Assembly (NCBI GenBank): GCA_022822365.1
Contig: JAJEBV010000034.1
Location: 1-44,003, forward strand
Length of the DNA stretch: 44,003 nucleotides
Direction of reading: 5' to 3'
DNA from: Thermoanaerobaculia bacterium
GTDB taxonomy: Bacteria > Acidobacteriota > Thermoanaerobaculia > Multivoradales > Multivoraceae
Part shown: positions 26,716 to 35,029 of the stretch, piece by piece
Layout: each line of letters starts with the position of its first letter
How positions within the stretch are numbered: position 1 is the stretch's first letter
Program-made: the position numbers and the translations under genes
The notes under the pieces: generated by a model
What the model was told of the DNA's origin: nothing
The model's input: only the letters and a program-made list of their open reading frames with translations
Database searches by the model: none

Positions 26716-26880
26716 TAGCAGGCCGGGGAGGAGGGTCCCAGGGGACGCTCACCCCCTCTCGATGGTTGAGCGGGTGGGGGTTCGCTGCGGTCGGCTGCGC
26801 TCCGTCAGTTTGTCGGTTGCTGGAGGGCACCGGCAGTCGCTGGCCTTTGGCCCCCTGGGACCCTCCTCCCCGACCTGCTA
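26716..26880. repeat. Long inverted repeat (29-bp arms), second copy of the element type
   Basis: Arms 26716-26744 and 26852-26880 are reverse complements over 29 bp with one mismatch (core GGAGGAGGGTCCCAGGGG), around a 107-nt spacer containing TTCGCTGCGGTCGGCTGCGC. Like 780-952 it lies between convergent genes, has the same arm length, a GGTCCCA arm core, and a related CGGAGCG/GCAGCGAA spacer motif in reverse orientation. It is the main content of the 317-nt gap 26700-27016, which has no convincing gene. Confidence 0.8.
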
Positions 26881-26911
26881 CCGGCTGGATGTCGTCGGCC
26901 GCGTCCCACTG

Positions 26912-26980
26912 GGTGCGCCGGCGCCCTCGCCGGCTGCCGGCGGAGCCGGCTGGAGAGTTGTGCCGGCCGCCGGGCCGGCT
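26912..26980. repeat. GC-rich palindromic tract near receptor gene end
   Basis: The rest of the 26700-27016 gap is a run of overlapping GCCGGC palindromes, including CGCCGGCGCCCTCGCCGGC and CCGGCCGCCGGGCCGG. It lies just beyond the stop of the minus-strand receptor gene and could form terminator hairpins. GGTGCGCCGGC (26912-26922) recurs inverted at 40460-40470. Confidence 0.45.
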
Positions 26981-27016
26981 CCGTTTGGCCGGCGTCGCGG
27001 AAGCAGTCCGGAAGAG

Positions 27017-30000
27017 CTAGATCTCGAACCGCAGGCCGATGCTGAGGGCCCGGCCCAGGGGGTTGTGGGTCGAGGGGTCGTAGTTGAGCTGACGGAAGAC
27101 CCGGGGCGGATCTTCGTCGCCGAGGTTGAGGATCGACGCGAAGAGTGTGGCGTGGTCGCCGGGAAGGGCCCAGGAGACGTGCAGGTCGTGGGTGGCGTGG
27201 GCGTCGATCGGGTAGTCGTCGCCCCAGGGGGCCGGGGCGTCGTGGACGTAGGAGTCGGTGTAGTTGAGGTGCCAGCGGCCGGTGAATGGCCCCACGGTGT
27301 AGCCGGCGAACAGCCGGCCCTTGAACTCGGGCAGGGCGCGGGCGAGGGAGGTGTCGTAGTTGAGCCGGCCCTTCGCGTCGTAGGCGTTTCCCAGTTCCCA
27401 GCCGTCGATGCGCCAGGACAGGGCGGTTGTGCCGGAGGCGCCCAGGGACAAGCGTCCCGGACCTGCGTTTGCCTGGAGGTCGGCGCGGAAGTCGATGCCG
27501 TCGGTCTCGATCCTGGGTCCGTTGACGATCCGTACCGAGATCGTGTCCAGGCTCTCGATACTCGGCTCGCCGCCGCTGATGGACAGCGTGTCGAACCAGG
27601 CCGAGCCGGGGTCGCACACCGGATGGGTCGAGGGCGGACACGCGAGCCCCAGGATGAAGTTGAAGGGTTGGATGACGAGCGGATCGGTGAAGTCGTAACG
27701 CCAGTAGTCCACCGTGGCGAAGAAGCGGCCGCTGCCTCCGAACAGGCCGGTCCGTTCGAAGACCAGGCCGGCGTTCAGCGTCGTCGCCGACTCGGGGTCG
27801 AGCGCCGGCTCGCCGTGGATGTGGAGCGGCTTGAAGGTCCCGATCCGGCCGATGAACTGGCGGGAAGTGTCGGCGATGCCGTCAATCGTCTGGTTCAGCG
27901 TCGGGCCGCGGAACGTGGTCCCGAAGGAGCCGCGGAGCGCCAGGGCTTCCGTCGCCTGCCAGCGCAGCGCGACCTTCGGGTCGAGACTCGAGCCGACGCT
28001 TCCCCCGTAGTCCTCGAAGCGCAGGGAGACCTGGCTTTCGATCGTGGGTGCGAGCGGCAGTGACAGTTCGCCGAAGACGGAACCGATCCCGCGGTCGTCC
28101 TCGACCGGAAACGCCGGCGGCAGGTAGGCGAGCAGTCCCTCGCGGCTGTCGCACGACGTGATCTCGGGACCGCCCGGACACGGGTAGACCGCGATGTCGT
28201 GCAGCGCGCTGCCCCGGGGGGTCGGCTCGCCAGGCGTGTAGGGCCTGAGCTCGTAAGTCTCTCCGCGCCACTGGGCGCCGACGGCGTACTCCGCGGCTCC
28301 GCCGGGGAGGTCCCAGTCGAGCAATCCGCTCGCCACCGCCTCCAGGACGAGCAACGAGGTTTCGCCCCGGTACCCCAGCAGGGTCGTCAGGTAGTCGTGC
28401 AGGTGGGCGTTGTCGAACACGGGATCGTAGTCGGGATTCGTGGCGTTCGGGACGAGGCCGTGCGGTTTGACGGAGTTGGAGAACGGGATCCAGTAGCGGC
28501 AGTCGCCCTGGCCGGCATGCAGGCGCAGCGTGTCCAGGGAGAACCTCAGGTTGCCGTTCGCGTCGTACTCGTTGGGGACCTGCCCTTCGCAGCCGAAGCC
28601 GCCGAGACCGGCGAGCGCCCGACGCACGCGATAGTCCAGGGCGTCGCCGTCCTCGAACCTGCGCACGGCCGTCGACCAGGAAGCGCGCAAAGCCCACAGG
28701 GTCTCGCCTGTCACTCCCTCGAGATCGAAGGCGAGCCTCTGCGTTTCGGACTCCCGAAGGTGGCCGCGCAGGGGTCCCTCCTGACCGAACATCCGGCCTC
28801 GAATCCAGGCGACCTCCTGCCATGCGGGATCCAGGCCGGCCGCGTCCTGTACGCCGCCGTCTCCCCGCCAGCCGCACCAGGGTGCGTCGCAGAAGGCGAA
28901 GGGACCGTACAACTCCGGGTACCGCCTCGCCATGTCGATCAGACCGGGATTGTTCGCGCGGACCGACCGGGTGCGGTCGAGGGTCTTGATCGGGTAGGAC
29001 GGCGAGGTCTGCCAGGAGGGCACGTCGCTTCGGGCGAGCAGGTACTCGCCGCCGACGTGCCAGCCGCCCTCCGTGTCCCAGGAAGCTTCCGTGAACCACT
29101 GGCCGCGGCGCGTGTCCTGGACGAGGTTGTCGAACGGCGTGTACTGGACCCGGCAGAGAGGGCTGTCGGGGCTGCTGACCGCGCCGCCGACGCGCTCGCA
29201 GTTCGGGTCGCGGACCGCCGGTTCGCCCGAGAGCGGATAGAAGACGGCGGGTCGACCCGTTCCCGACCAGCCGCCGCGCGGATTCTCCGCGTAGGGCCTG
29301 ACCGCCCAGTCGCGGTCCCGAAGACGGATCGGGCTGCGCCTCGAGATGCCGATGGAACTGACGGCATGGCCGCGGCCGCCGGCGAAAGGCCTGCCGCCGA
29401 GGAGGCCGACCTCGCCGTCACCGTTCGAACCGTCGATCACGCTGTGCTTGCCCTCGAACGAGAACCCGGCGAAGTGGCTTCGGGTGATCACGTTCATCAC
29501 GCCGGCGATGGCGTCCGAGCCGTAGGTCGCGGCGCCGCCGTCGCGCAGGAACTCGACCTGCTCAACCGCGACCATCGGCAGGACGTTCGTGTCAACCATC
29601 AACTGCGCCTGGTCCGGAATCGCCCCAGGCGACCAGGTGATCCGGTCGCCGTTCAGCAGCACCAGGGATCGACTGGGACCGAGTCCGCGCAGGTTCAGGG
29701 TGGAGCGATCCGCGCCCGTTCGGGAGCCGAACTGGTCGGACTCGAGGTCCGCGCCGAGGCTGAAGGAGAGGTTGCGGATGACGCCCAGCATCGACGGCGA
29801 GCCTTCCGCCTCGAGATCCTCGCGCGAGACGACCGAGACCGGTTGGGCCGCGTCCTCGGGGGTTCCCGGGATCCAGGAACCGGTGACCGTGACCGTGTGG
29901 CTGAAGGTTTCGACTTCGTGGCTGTGGTGGTCGTGTTCGTGGTCGGCTTCCCCCTCCGCGAGGTGCTCGTTCTCCCGTTCAGCGGCGTGATCGGGATCGG

Positions 30001-30106
30001 CCTCCTGGGCGGCGCCAGCGGCCGCCCAGAGGGCGGCGATCAGCGCCAGCAGGAGCGCCCACGGGGGCTTCGGACGAACTTCGGGGTAGGCGAGAGAGGG
30101 GGCCAT
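27017..30106 (-). CDS. TonB-dependent receptor 1 with His-rich N-terminus
   Basis: A 1029-residue outer-membrane receptor. After a signal peptide (ALLLALIAALWAAAGAAQ) comes an Asp/Glu/His-rich segment (about 35-68, DHEHDHHSHEVETFSH). The plug follows (about 70-210: TVTVTGSWIPGTPEDAAQPVSVV, NLRGLGPSRSLVLLNGDRI, VEFLRDGGAATYGSDAIAGVMNVITR), then a long barrel. Several Cys pairs lie in predicted loops (CDAPWC, DPNCERVG with SPLCRV, CPPSTHPVC). Such receptors import substrates using TonB energy. The His-rich start suggests metal binding, an inference. It closely resembles receptor 2 over nearly its full length and is the last gene of the locus. It ends in Ile rather than the Phe/Trp usual at barrel C-termini. 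AAGGGAG precedes the ATG. Confidence 0.92.
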   Translation of the reverse strand: MAPSLAYPEVRPKPPWALLLALIAALWAAAGAAQEADPDHAAERENEHLAEGEADHEHDHHSHEVETFSHTVTVTGSWIPGTPEDAAQPVSVVSREDLEAEGSPSMLGVIRNLSFSLGADLESDQFGSRTGADRSTLNLRGLGPSRSLVLLNGDRITWSPGAIPDQAQLMVDTNVLPMVAVEQVEFLRDGGAATYGSDAIAGVMNVITRSHFAGFSFEGKHSVIDGSNGDGEVGLLGGRPFAGGRGHAVSSIGISRRSPIRLRDRDWAVRPYAENPRGGWSGTGRPAVFYPLSGEPAVRDPNCERVGGAVSSPDSPLCRVQYTPFDNLVQDTRRGQWFTEASWDTEGGWHVGGEYLLARSDVPSWQTSPSYPIKTLDRTRSVRANNPGLIDMARRYPELYGPFAFCDAPWCGWRGDGGVQDAAGLDPAWQEVAWIRGRMFGQEGPLRGHLRESETQRLAFDLEGVTGETLWALRASWSTAVRRFEDGDALDYRVRRALAGLGGFGCEGQVPNEYDANGNLRFSLDTLRLHAGQGDCRYWIPFSNSVKPHGLVPNATNPDYDPVFDNAHLHDYLTTLLGYRGETSLLVLEAVASGLLDWDLPGGAAEYAVGAQWRGETYELRPYTPGEPTPRGSALHDIAVYPCPGGPEITSCDSREGLLAYLPPAFPVEDDRGIGSVFGELSLPLAPTIESQVSLRFEDYGGSVGSSLDPKVALRWQATEALALRGSFGTTFRGPTLNQTIDGIADTSRQFIGRIGTFKPLHIHGEPALDPESATTLNAGLVFERTGLFGGSGRFFATVDYWRYDFTDPLVIQPFNFILGLACPPSTHPVCDPGSAWFDTLSISGGEPSIESLDTISVRIVNGPRIETDGIDFRADLQANAGPGRLSLGASGTTALSWRIDGWELGNAYDAKGRLNYDTSLARALPEFKGRLFAGYTVGPFTGRWHLNYTDSYVHDAPAPWGDDYPIDAHATHDLHVSWALPGDHATLFASILNLGDEDPPRVFRQLNYDPSTHNPLGRALSIGLRFEI

Positions 30107-30160
30107 GCCTTCAGGCTCCCTTCGGTTTCGTGGCTTGTCGCGGGATCGTGCCCCGGCGGG

Positions 30161-30652
30161 TCAGCTCACGATCCGGTTCGGGTTCATGCCCGAGCAGCCG
30201 TCGTGTCTCGCTGCCGTCGAGCAGCGGCCCGTGTAGCAGGAGTTGCCGGCGAATCCCTGCGGCCGGACGTTGTCGATCCAGCGCTCGACGTTGGCCTGCA
30301 CCTCGGCCGCGCTCTGGCCGTGCTCGGTGATCAGGACCTTCGACAGGCCCCACCAGGCCCGTCCCAGGTTGCACTGGCAGCAGCACGTGTAGGCCGAGCG
30401 GTCGCTGCAGCAGGGCGCCGGGATCGGGGTCAGCGCGGCGCGCTTGATCTCTTCCTGCGCGGGAGTCAGATCGATCTCGGCGTCGTACGCGATCAGCCGC
30501 TCCATCGGCAGCGCGAGGACGGCGTCAACCGGATCGTCCGTCGCCGCGATCACGGGCGTCGACGTATCGCCGCAGCCGGCGGCCGCCATGGCCGCGAGTG
30601 CGAAGACGGCGGTTATGAGGAGGCGTTGGAGCCGGTCGGATCGCCGAGTCAT
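30161..30652 (-). CDS. Cys-rich lipoprotein of unknown function
   Basis: A 163-residue protein. The N-terminus has RR, a hydrophobic core and the lipobox AAAGC with the lipidated Cys27. Nine further Cys follow: C81-C82, C90-C91-C92 and C94 in PCCSDRSAYTCCCQCNLGRAW, then C139, C144 and C153 in SCYTGRCSTAARHDGC. I do not recognise the family. The spacing suggests a metal or iron-sulfur site or a disulfide-rich fold; the idea is loosely like the PCYCGC lipoproteins, but the motif differs. It stands between a CHAT-domain gene and receptor 1 on the same strand. It has its own TAGACT box 8 nt upstream, so it may be expressed separately as well as with the upstream genes. Confidence 0.8.
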   Translation of the reverse strand: MTRRSDRLQRLLITAVFALAAMAAAGCGDTSTPVIAATDDPVDAVLALPMERLIAYDAEIDLTPAQEEIKRAALTPIPAPCCSDRSAYTCCCQCNLGRAWWGLSKVLITEHGQSAAEVQANVERWIDNVRPQGFAGNSCYTGRCSTAARHDGCSGMNPNRIVS

Positions 30653-30660
30653 GGCCGCGC

Positions 30661-30666
30661 AGTCTA
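30661..30666 (-). promoter_or_regulatory. -10-like TAGACT before the Cys-rich lipoprotein
   Basis: TAGACT then GCGCGGCC then ATG 30652, an 8-nt gap with no ribosome site. It lies in the 42-nt gap after the CHAT gene and so would be an internal promoter of the locus. Confidence 0.5.
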
Positions 30667-30694
30667 TCCCAGCGCGTCAGGCGAATCGGCCTCT

Positions 30695-31957
30695 TCAACC
30701 GCAGGCTTCCGCCGAACCTCGGTACATCCTGTAGCCGGCCCAGAAGTACGGGTGCGAGGCGTCGAACTCCACGGGTTCCCGACCCTCACCCTGGTCGAAA
30801 ACGAGGGGGCCGGCCAGTAGCCGGAGCTGCGCTTCCCGGAGCGCGGCGGCCGCGTGGGTTCTCTGGGCGACGCTGCCGTAGAACGCGGCGAACAGGTGAG
30901 TGGCCGACTCATCGACGACGGGCCACAGCGACGCGACGACGGAACTCGCGCCGGCGGCGCCGAAGGCTTCGACGAAGGGACCGGGGCCGATGCCGTGGCC
31001 TCCGGTGTCCAGACCGGAGAGGACGACCAGCGATTGGGGTTCGAGGGCGAGTCTCGACGCCAGGTGGTCGGTCGATACGGGAATCGCCTGCTCGTCGTAC
31101 CGTTCGGGCGAAAGAAGCAATGCCGAACCGACCGGGCGTTCGGGGTCCACGAGCGCCTCCACGGCGACGTGCAGGAACTGGACGGCGTAGCCGTCAGTGG
31201 ACTCCCAGAAGAAGGCCGGCGAAGCGGATTGACCAAAGCGGGCGATCACCGGCAGGCCCAGGGCATCGATCGTGTTGGCCTGATTGCGGCGTGCGGCGTG
31301 CCGGCGCCAGGAGATGCCGCCGTCGCTCATCGAGGCGCCGAGCGGGCGAGCCGGTGGACGGTAGACGGCGTCGGCAAGTGCCAGCGCAACCGGCCGTTCG
31401 ATCGGCTGCGGGTCGGTCTCGCCACTGGTGCCGCCGGCGTCCAGGGCCGGGTCGATCCAGCACAGAGTCCGCGTTTCGACCAGGAAGCGGCCCCGGGAAT
31501 CGAGTGAGCGGGGCGCCCGGATGGCGCCGAAGGGCAGGTCGCTGAGGGGACCGTCGGCGGACAGGACGAGGCGGGAGACGCTCCGGAGTTGTTCGGCGAC
31601 CGGACCGAGCAGGACGTCCCCCAGATCGTCTCCCAGCCGGACGATCCGACCGAGAGAAGCCGGTGGGCGAAGCAACGCGAGCTCGCGGATCTCCGCGACG
31701 AGAGGCCGCAGCTCCTCGGCGGTCGTGTCCAGGGTCAGCGTTGCGGGCGCCGCGCCGGCGCCACCCGGAACGACGGTCAGGCGTACCGGGCGACCGGGCG
31801 AGGCGTCGTAGATCAGAGTCGCGACGTTGGCGGCGGGCCGGAAGTGCTCGGGGAGAGGCGTCCCATCTCCGCCTTTCTGCGCCCATGCAACTGATCCGCC
31901 AAGAACCAGCAGACCCAGCATCGAGGCGCGTCGGCGTAACCGGTTGCGGCCGCGCAA
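30695..31957 (-). CDS. Secreted CHAT-domain protein with lost catalytic dyad
   Basis: About 420 residues. The N-terminus (RGRNRLRRRAS, then LGLLVLGGSVAWAQ) is a signal peptide if TTG 31957 is the start; ATG 31921 would drop the basic part. A strand/helix region (40-180) is followed by a CHAT caspase-like domain: LHVAVEALVDPERPVGSALLLSP, QSLVVLSGLDTGG, and VVASLWPVVDESATHLFAAFYGS with AAALREAQLRLLAG. CHAT proteases use a His in HxATHG and a Cys in LSAC-x-TG. Here those positions are E267 and L316, so peptidase activity is unlikely. The gene starts 4 nt after receptor 2 ends and is followed by the lipoprotein and receptor 1. CHAT proteins usually work inside cells, so export is unusual. A structural or ligand-binding role is inferred. 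Confidence 0.78.
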   Translation of the reverse strand: MRGRNRLRRRASMLGLLVLGGSVAWAQKGGDGTPLPEHFRPAANVATLIYDASPGRPVRLTVVPGGAGAAPATLTLDTTAEELRPLVAEIRELALLRPPASLGRIVRLGDDLGDVLLGPVAEQLRSVSRLVLSADGPLSDLPFGAIRAPRSLDSRGRFLVETRTLCWIDPALDAGGTSGETDPQPIERPVALALADAVYRPPARPLGASMSDGGISWRRHAARRNQANTIDALGLPVIARFGQSASPAFFWESTDGYAVQFLHVAVEALVDPERPVGSALLLSPERYDEQAIPVSTDHLASRLALEPQSLVVLSGLDTGGHGIGPGPFVEAFGAAGASSVVASLWPVVDESATHLFAAFYGSVAQRTHAAAALREAQLRLLAGPLVFDQGEGREPVEFDASHPYFWAGYRMYRGSAEACG

Positions 31958-31961
31958 CGTC

Positions 31962-34900
31962 CTAGAACCCCAACCGCACGCCGATGCTGAGAACCCGGCC
32001 CAGGGGATCGTGGGTCGAGGCGTCGTAGTTCGCCGGGCGGAAGATCAGCGGCGGATCCGCGTCGGCGAGGTTGAGGATCGAGGCGAAGAGGGTGGCGCGG
32101 TCACCGGGCAGGGCCCACGAGACGTGGACGTCGTGGGTGGCGAGGGCGTCGACCGGGTAGTCGGCGCCCCACGGCGGCGGCGCGTCCTGGAGAAAGGAGC
32201 CGGTGTAGTTCAGGTGCCAGCGGCCGCTGAACGGGCCGCGCGAGTAGCCGGCGAAGACGCGGCCCTTGAGTTCCGGGAGCGGCCGGGCGAGGGAGGTGTC
32301 GAAGTTCAGCCGTCCCTTCGCGTCGTACGCCTCGCCGAGTTCCCAACCGTCGATCCGCCAGGACAGGGCGTACGTGGCGGCAGTACCGACGCGGAGGCGG
32401 CCCCGGCCCGCATCAGCCTCGAAGTCGGCCCGGAAGTCGATGCCGTCGGTTTCGATGTCCGGCCCGTTGACGATCCGCACCGACACGGTGTCGAGATTCT
32501 CGATCGTGGGTACGCCGCCGCTGATGGTCAATGCGTCGAACCAGGGTGAGCTCGTATCGCACAGGGGATGGTCGGCGGGCGGGCAGGCGAGACCGATCAG
32601 AGTGGCGAAGGGCTGGATGACCAGTGGATCGCTGAAGTCGTAGCGCCAGTAGTCCAGCGTGACGAAGAGCCTGCTGCCGGCGCCGGTCAGACCGCTCCGC
32701 TCGAAGACCAGGCCGGCATTGAAAGTCGTCGCCGACTCCGGGTCGAGCGCGGGATCGCCCTGGATGCGGACCGGCTTCGCCGTGCCGATGGGACCGATGT
32801 CTTCGCGCGACGTCTCGGCGATACCGGAGACCGTCTGGTTGAGCGTCGGGCCGCGGAACGTGGTCCCCAGCGAACCGCGCAGCGCCAGCGACCCGGTTGC
32901 CTGCCAGCGCAGCGCGACCTTCGGATCGAGGCTCGATCCGACGTCTCCGCCGTAGTCCTCGAAGCGCAGCGAGAGCTGGCTGTCGAGCGAGGAGGCCAGG
33001 GGCAGCGACAGTTCGCCGAAGACGGACCCGATATCGCGGTTGGCCTCGGTCGAGAAGCCGGGCGGCAGGTAGACGAACAGGCCGTCCGGGTTGTCGCAGG
33101 AGGTGATCTCCGGGCCTCCCGGGCAGGGATAGAGCTCGATGTCGTGGAGCGCACCGCCGCGGCGCGGCGCGGCGCCGATGGAGTAGGGCGTCAGCTCGTA
33201 GGTTTCGCCGCGCCACTGGACGCCGGCCGCGTACTCCGCCGCGCCTCCGGGGAGGTTCCACCCCAGCAGGCCGCTGGCCACCGCTTCCAGGACGAACAGG
33301 GTCGTTTCGCCGCGAGTCCCCAGGGTCGTCGTCAGGTAGTCGAACAGGTGGCCGTTGTCGAACGCCGGGTCGTAGTCGGGGTTCGACACGCCGGGCACGG
33401 CGGAATGGGGTCTGATCGAGTTGGAGAAGGGGATCCAGTAGCTGCAATCGCCCTGGCCGGCGTGCCGGCGCAGCGTCTCGAGCGAGAAGCTCAGGTTGCC
33501 GTTGCCGTCGTACTCGTTCGGCGCCTGATCCTCGCAGGCGAGGCCGCCGAGCCCCGCCAGCGCGCGTCGCAGCCGGTAGTCGAGGACGTCGCCGTCCTCG
33601 AGCTTGCGCTCCGCGGCGGACCACGAGGCGCGGAACGCCCACAGGGTCTCGCCCCTTACCCCCTCCAGGTCGAAGGCGGCCCGCTCCGTCTCGGACTCCC
33701 GGAGGTAACTGCGCAGGGGCCCCTCCTGGCCGAACGTCCGGCCGCGAATCCAGGCCACCTCCTGCCAGGCGGGATCGATGCCGGCGGCGTCCTGGACGCG
33801 GCCGTCGCCGCGCCACTGGCAGTAAGGCGCGTCGCAGAAGGCGTGGGCCCCGTAGAGCTCCGGGTACAGCCGGGCCATGTCGATCAGGCCCGGGTTGTTC
33901 GCCCGCACGGAACGGCTGGTGTCCATGACCTTCGTGGGCGGATAGGACGGTGAAGTGAACCAGGACGGCACCTCGCTGCGGGCGAGCAGGACCTCGGCGC
34001 CCAGGTGCCATCCGTTCTCCGTGTCCCAGGAGGCTTCGGTGAACCACTGCCCGCGGCGAGTGTCCTGCACCAGGTTGTCGAATGCCGTGTACTGGTAGCG
34101 GCAGAGTGGACTCCCGGGACTGCTGATCGCGCCGCCGACGCGCTCGCAGTTCGGGTCGCGGATCCCGGGGTCGCCGGAGAGTGGAAAGAACGTCGCCGGA
34201 CGGCCGGTTCCCGACCAGCCGCCGCGAGGGTTGTCGGCGTACGGTGTGAGCGCCCAGTGCCGGTCGAGGAAGCGGATGGGACTGCGCCGGGCGAGGCCGA
34301 GCGAACTGACCGCGTGGCCCCGGCCGGCGGCAAACGGCCGGCCGGCGATCAGGCCCATCTCGTTATCGCCGTTCGAGCCGTCGATCACGGTGTGCTTGCC
34401 TTCGAACGAGAAACCGTCGAAGTGGCTGCGGGTGATGACGTTCATCACGCCGGCGATCGCGTCCGAGCCATAGGTCGCCGCGCCGCCGTCGCGCAGGAAC
34501 TCGACCCGCTCGACGGCGACCATCGGCAGGACGTTCGTGTCGACCATGAGCTGCGCCTGGTCGGGAATCGCCCCCGGCGACCAGGTGATCCGGTCGCCGT
34601 TCAGGAGAACGAGGGAGCGGCTCGCGCCGAGGCCGCGCAGGTTCAGGCTCGAGCGGTCCGCGCCGGCGCGCGCGCCGAACTGTTCGGAGCCGAGGTTCGC
34701 GCCGAGACTGATCGGGAGATTCCGGATGAGGTCGAGCACGCTGGGCGATCCCTCCGCCTCCAGGTCGTCGCGCGAGAGCACGGAGACCGGTTGTGCGGCG
34801 TCCTCGGGAGTACCGGGAATCCACGAGCCGGTAACGGTGACCGTGTGGCTGAAGGTCTCGAACTCGTGGGTGTGATGGTCGTGGTCGTGATCGTCCCCGA

Positions 34901-35021
34901 CCGCTTCGGCGTGTTCGTGGTCGTCGGCTGGCGCCGGGTCGTCCTCCTGGGCCATCCCGGGCGCCGCACAGAGAAGGATGAGTGTCGCCGCCACGCGCAA
35001 CGGACGGGAGGCCGTCGACAT
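31962..35021 (-). CDS. TonB-dependent receptor 2, paralogue of receptor 1
   Basis: A 1019-residue outer-membrane receptor. ATG 35021 gives a signal peptide (LRVAATLILLCAAPGMAQ) and has TAGGCT 8 nt upstream; the upstream in-frame extension overlaps the divergent hydratase gene and is not protein-like. The mature N-terminus is acidic and His-rich (DDHEHAEAVGDDHDHDHHTH). The plug is nearly identical to receptor 1 (SWIPGTPEDAAQPVSV, NLRGLGASRSLVLLNGDRITWSPG, YGSDAIAGVMNVITRSHF). Barrel and loop Cys pairs match as well. It ends in Phe, as barrels usually do. It is the first gene of the locus leading to the CHAT gene 4 nt downstream. The two receptors look like a tandem duplication with the CHAT and lipoprotein genes between. 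Confidence 0.92.
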   Translation of the reverse strand: MSTASRPLRVAATLILLCAAPGMAQEDDPAPADDHEHAEAVGDDHDHDHHTHEFETFSHTVTVTGSWIPGTPEDAAQPVSVLSRDDLEAEGSPSVLDLIRNLPISLGANLGSEQFGARAGADRSSLNLRGLGASRSLVLLNGDRITWSPGAIPDQAQLMVDTNVLPMVAVERVEFLRDGGAATYGSDAIAGVMNVITRSHFDGFSFEGKHTVIDGSNGDNEMGLIAGRPFAAGRGHAVSSLGLARRSPIRFLDRHWALTPYADNPRGGWSGTGRPATFFPLSGDPGIRDPNCERVGGAISSPGSPLCRYQYTAFDNLVQDTRRGQWFTEASWDTENGWHLGAEVLLARSEVPSWFTSPSYPPTKVMDTSRSVRANNPGLIDMARLYPELYGAHAFCDAPYCQWRGDGRVQDAAGIDPAWQEVAWIRGRTFGQEGPLRSYLRESETERAAFDLEGVRGETLWAFRASWSAAERKLEDGDVLDYRLRRALAGLGGLACEDQAPNEYDGNGNLSFSLETLRRHAGQGDCSYWIPFSNSIRPHSAVPGVSNPDYDPAFDNGHLFDYLTTTLGTRGETTLFVLEAVASGLLGWNLPGGAAEYAAGVQWRGETYELTPYSIGAAPRRGGALHDIELYPCPGGPEITSCDNPDGLFVYLPPGFSTEANRDIGSVFGELSLPLASSLDSQLSLRFEDYGGDVGSSLDPKVALRWQATGSLALRGSLGTTFRGPTLNQTVSGIAETSREDIGPIGTAKPVRIQGDPALDPESATTFNAGLVFERSGLTGAGSRLFVTLDYWRYDFSDPLVIQPFATLIGLACPPADHPLCDTSSPWFDALTISGGVPTIENLDTVSVRIVNGPDIETDGIDFRADFEADAGRGRLRVGTAATYALSWRIDGWELGEAYDAKGRLNFDTSLARPLPELKGRVFAGYSRGPFSGRWHLNYTGSFLQDAPPPWGADYPVDALATHDVHVSWALPGDRATLFASILNLADADPPLIFRPANYDASTHDPLGRVLSIGVRLGF

Positions 35022-35029
35022 GGCCGCGG

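Noticed and set aside
26700..27016. A small gene in the 317-nt gap
   Set aside because: Short open frames exist but consist of inverted-repeat and GCCGGC-rich sequence with no ribosome site or protein-like composition.
28199..30820. An 873-codon plus-strand frame opposite receptor 1, the lipoprotein and part of the CHAT gene
   Set aside because: It crosses gene boundaries and has no motif; the minus-strand genes carry signal peptides and domain signatures.
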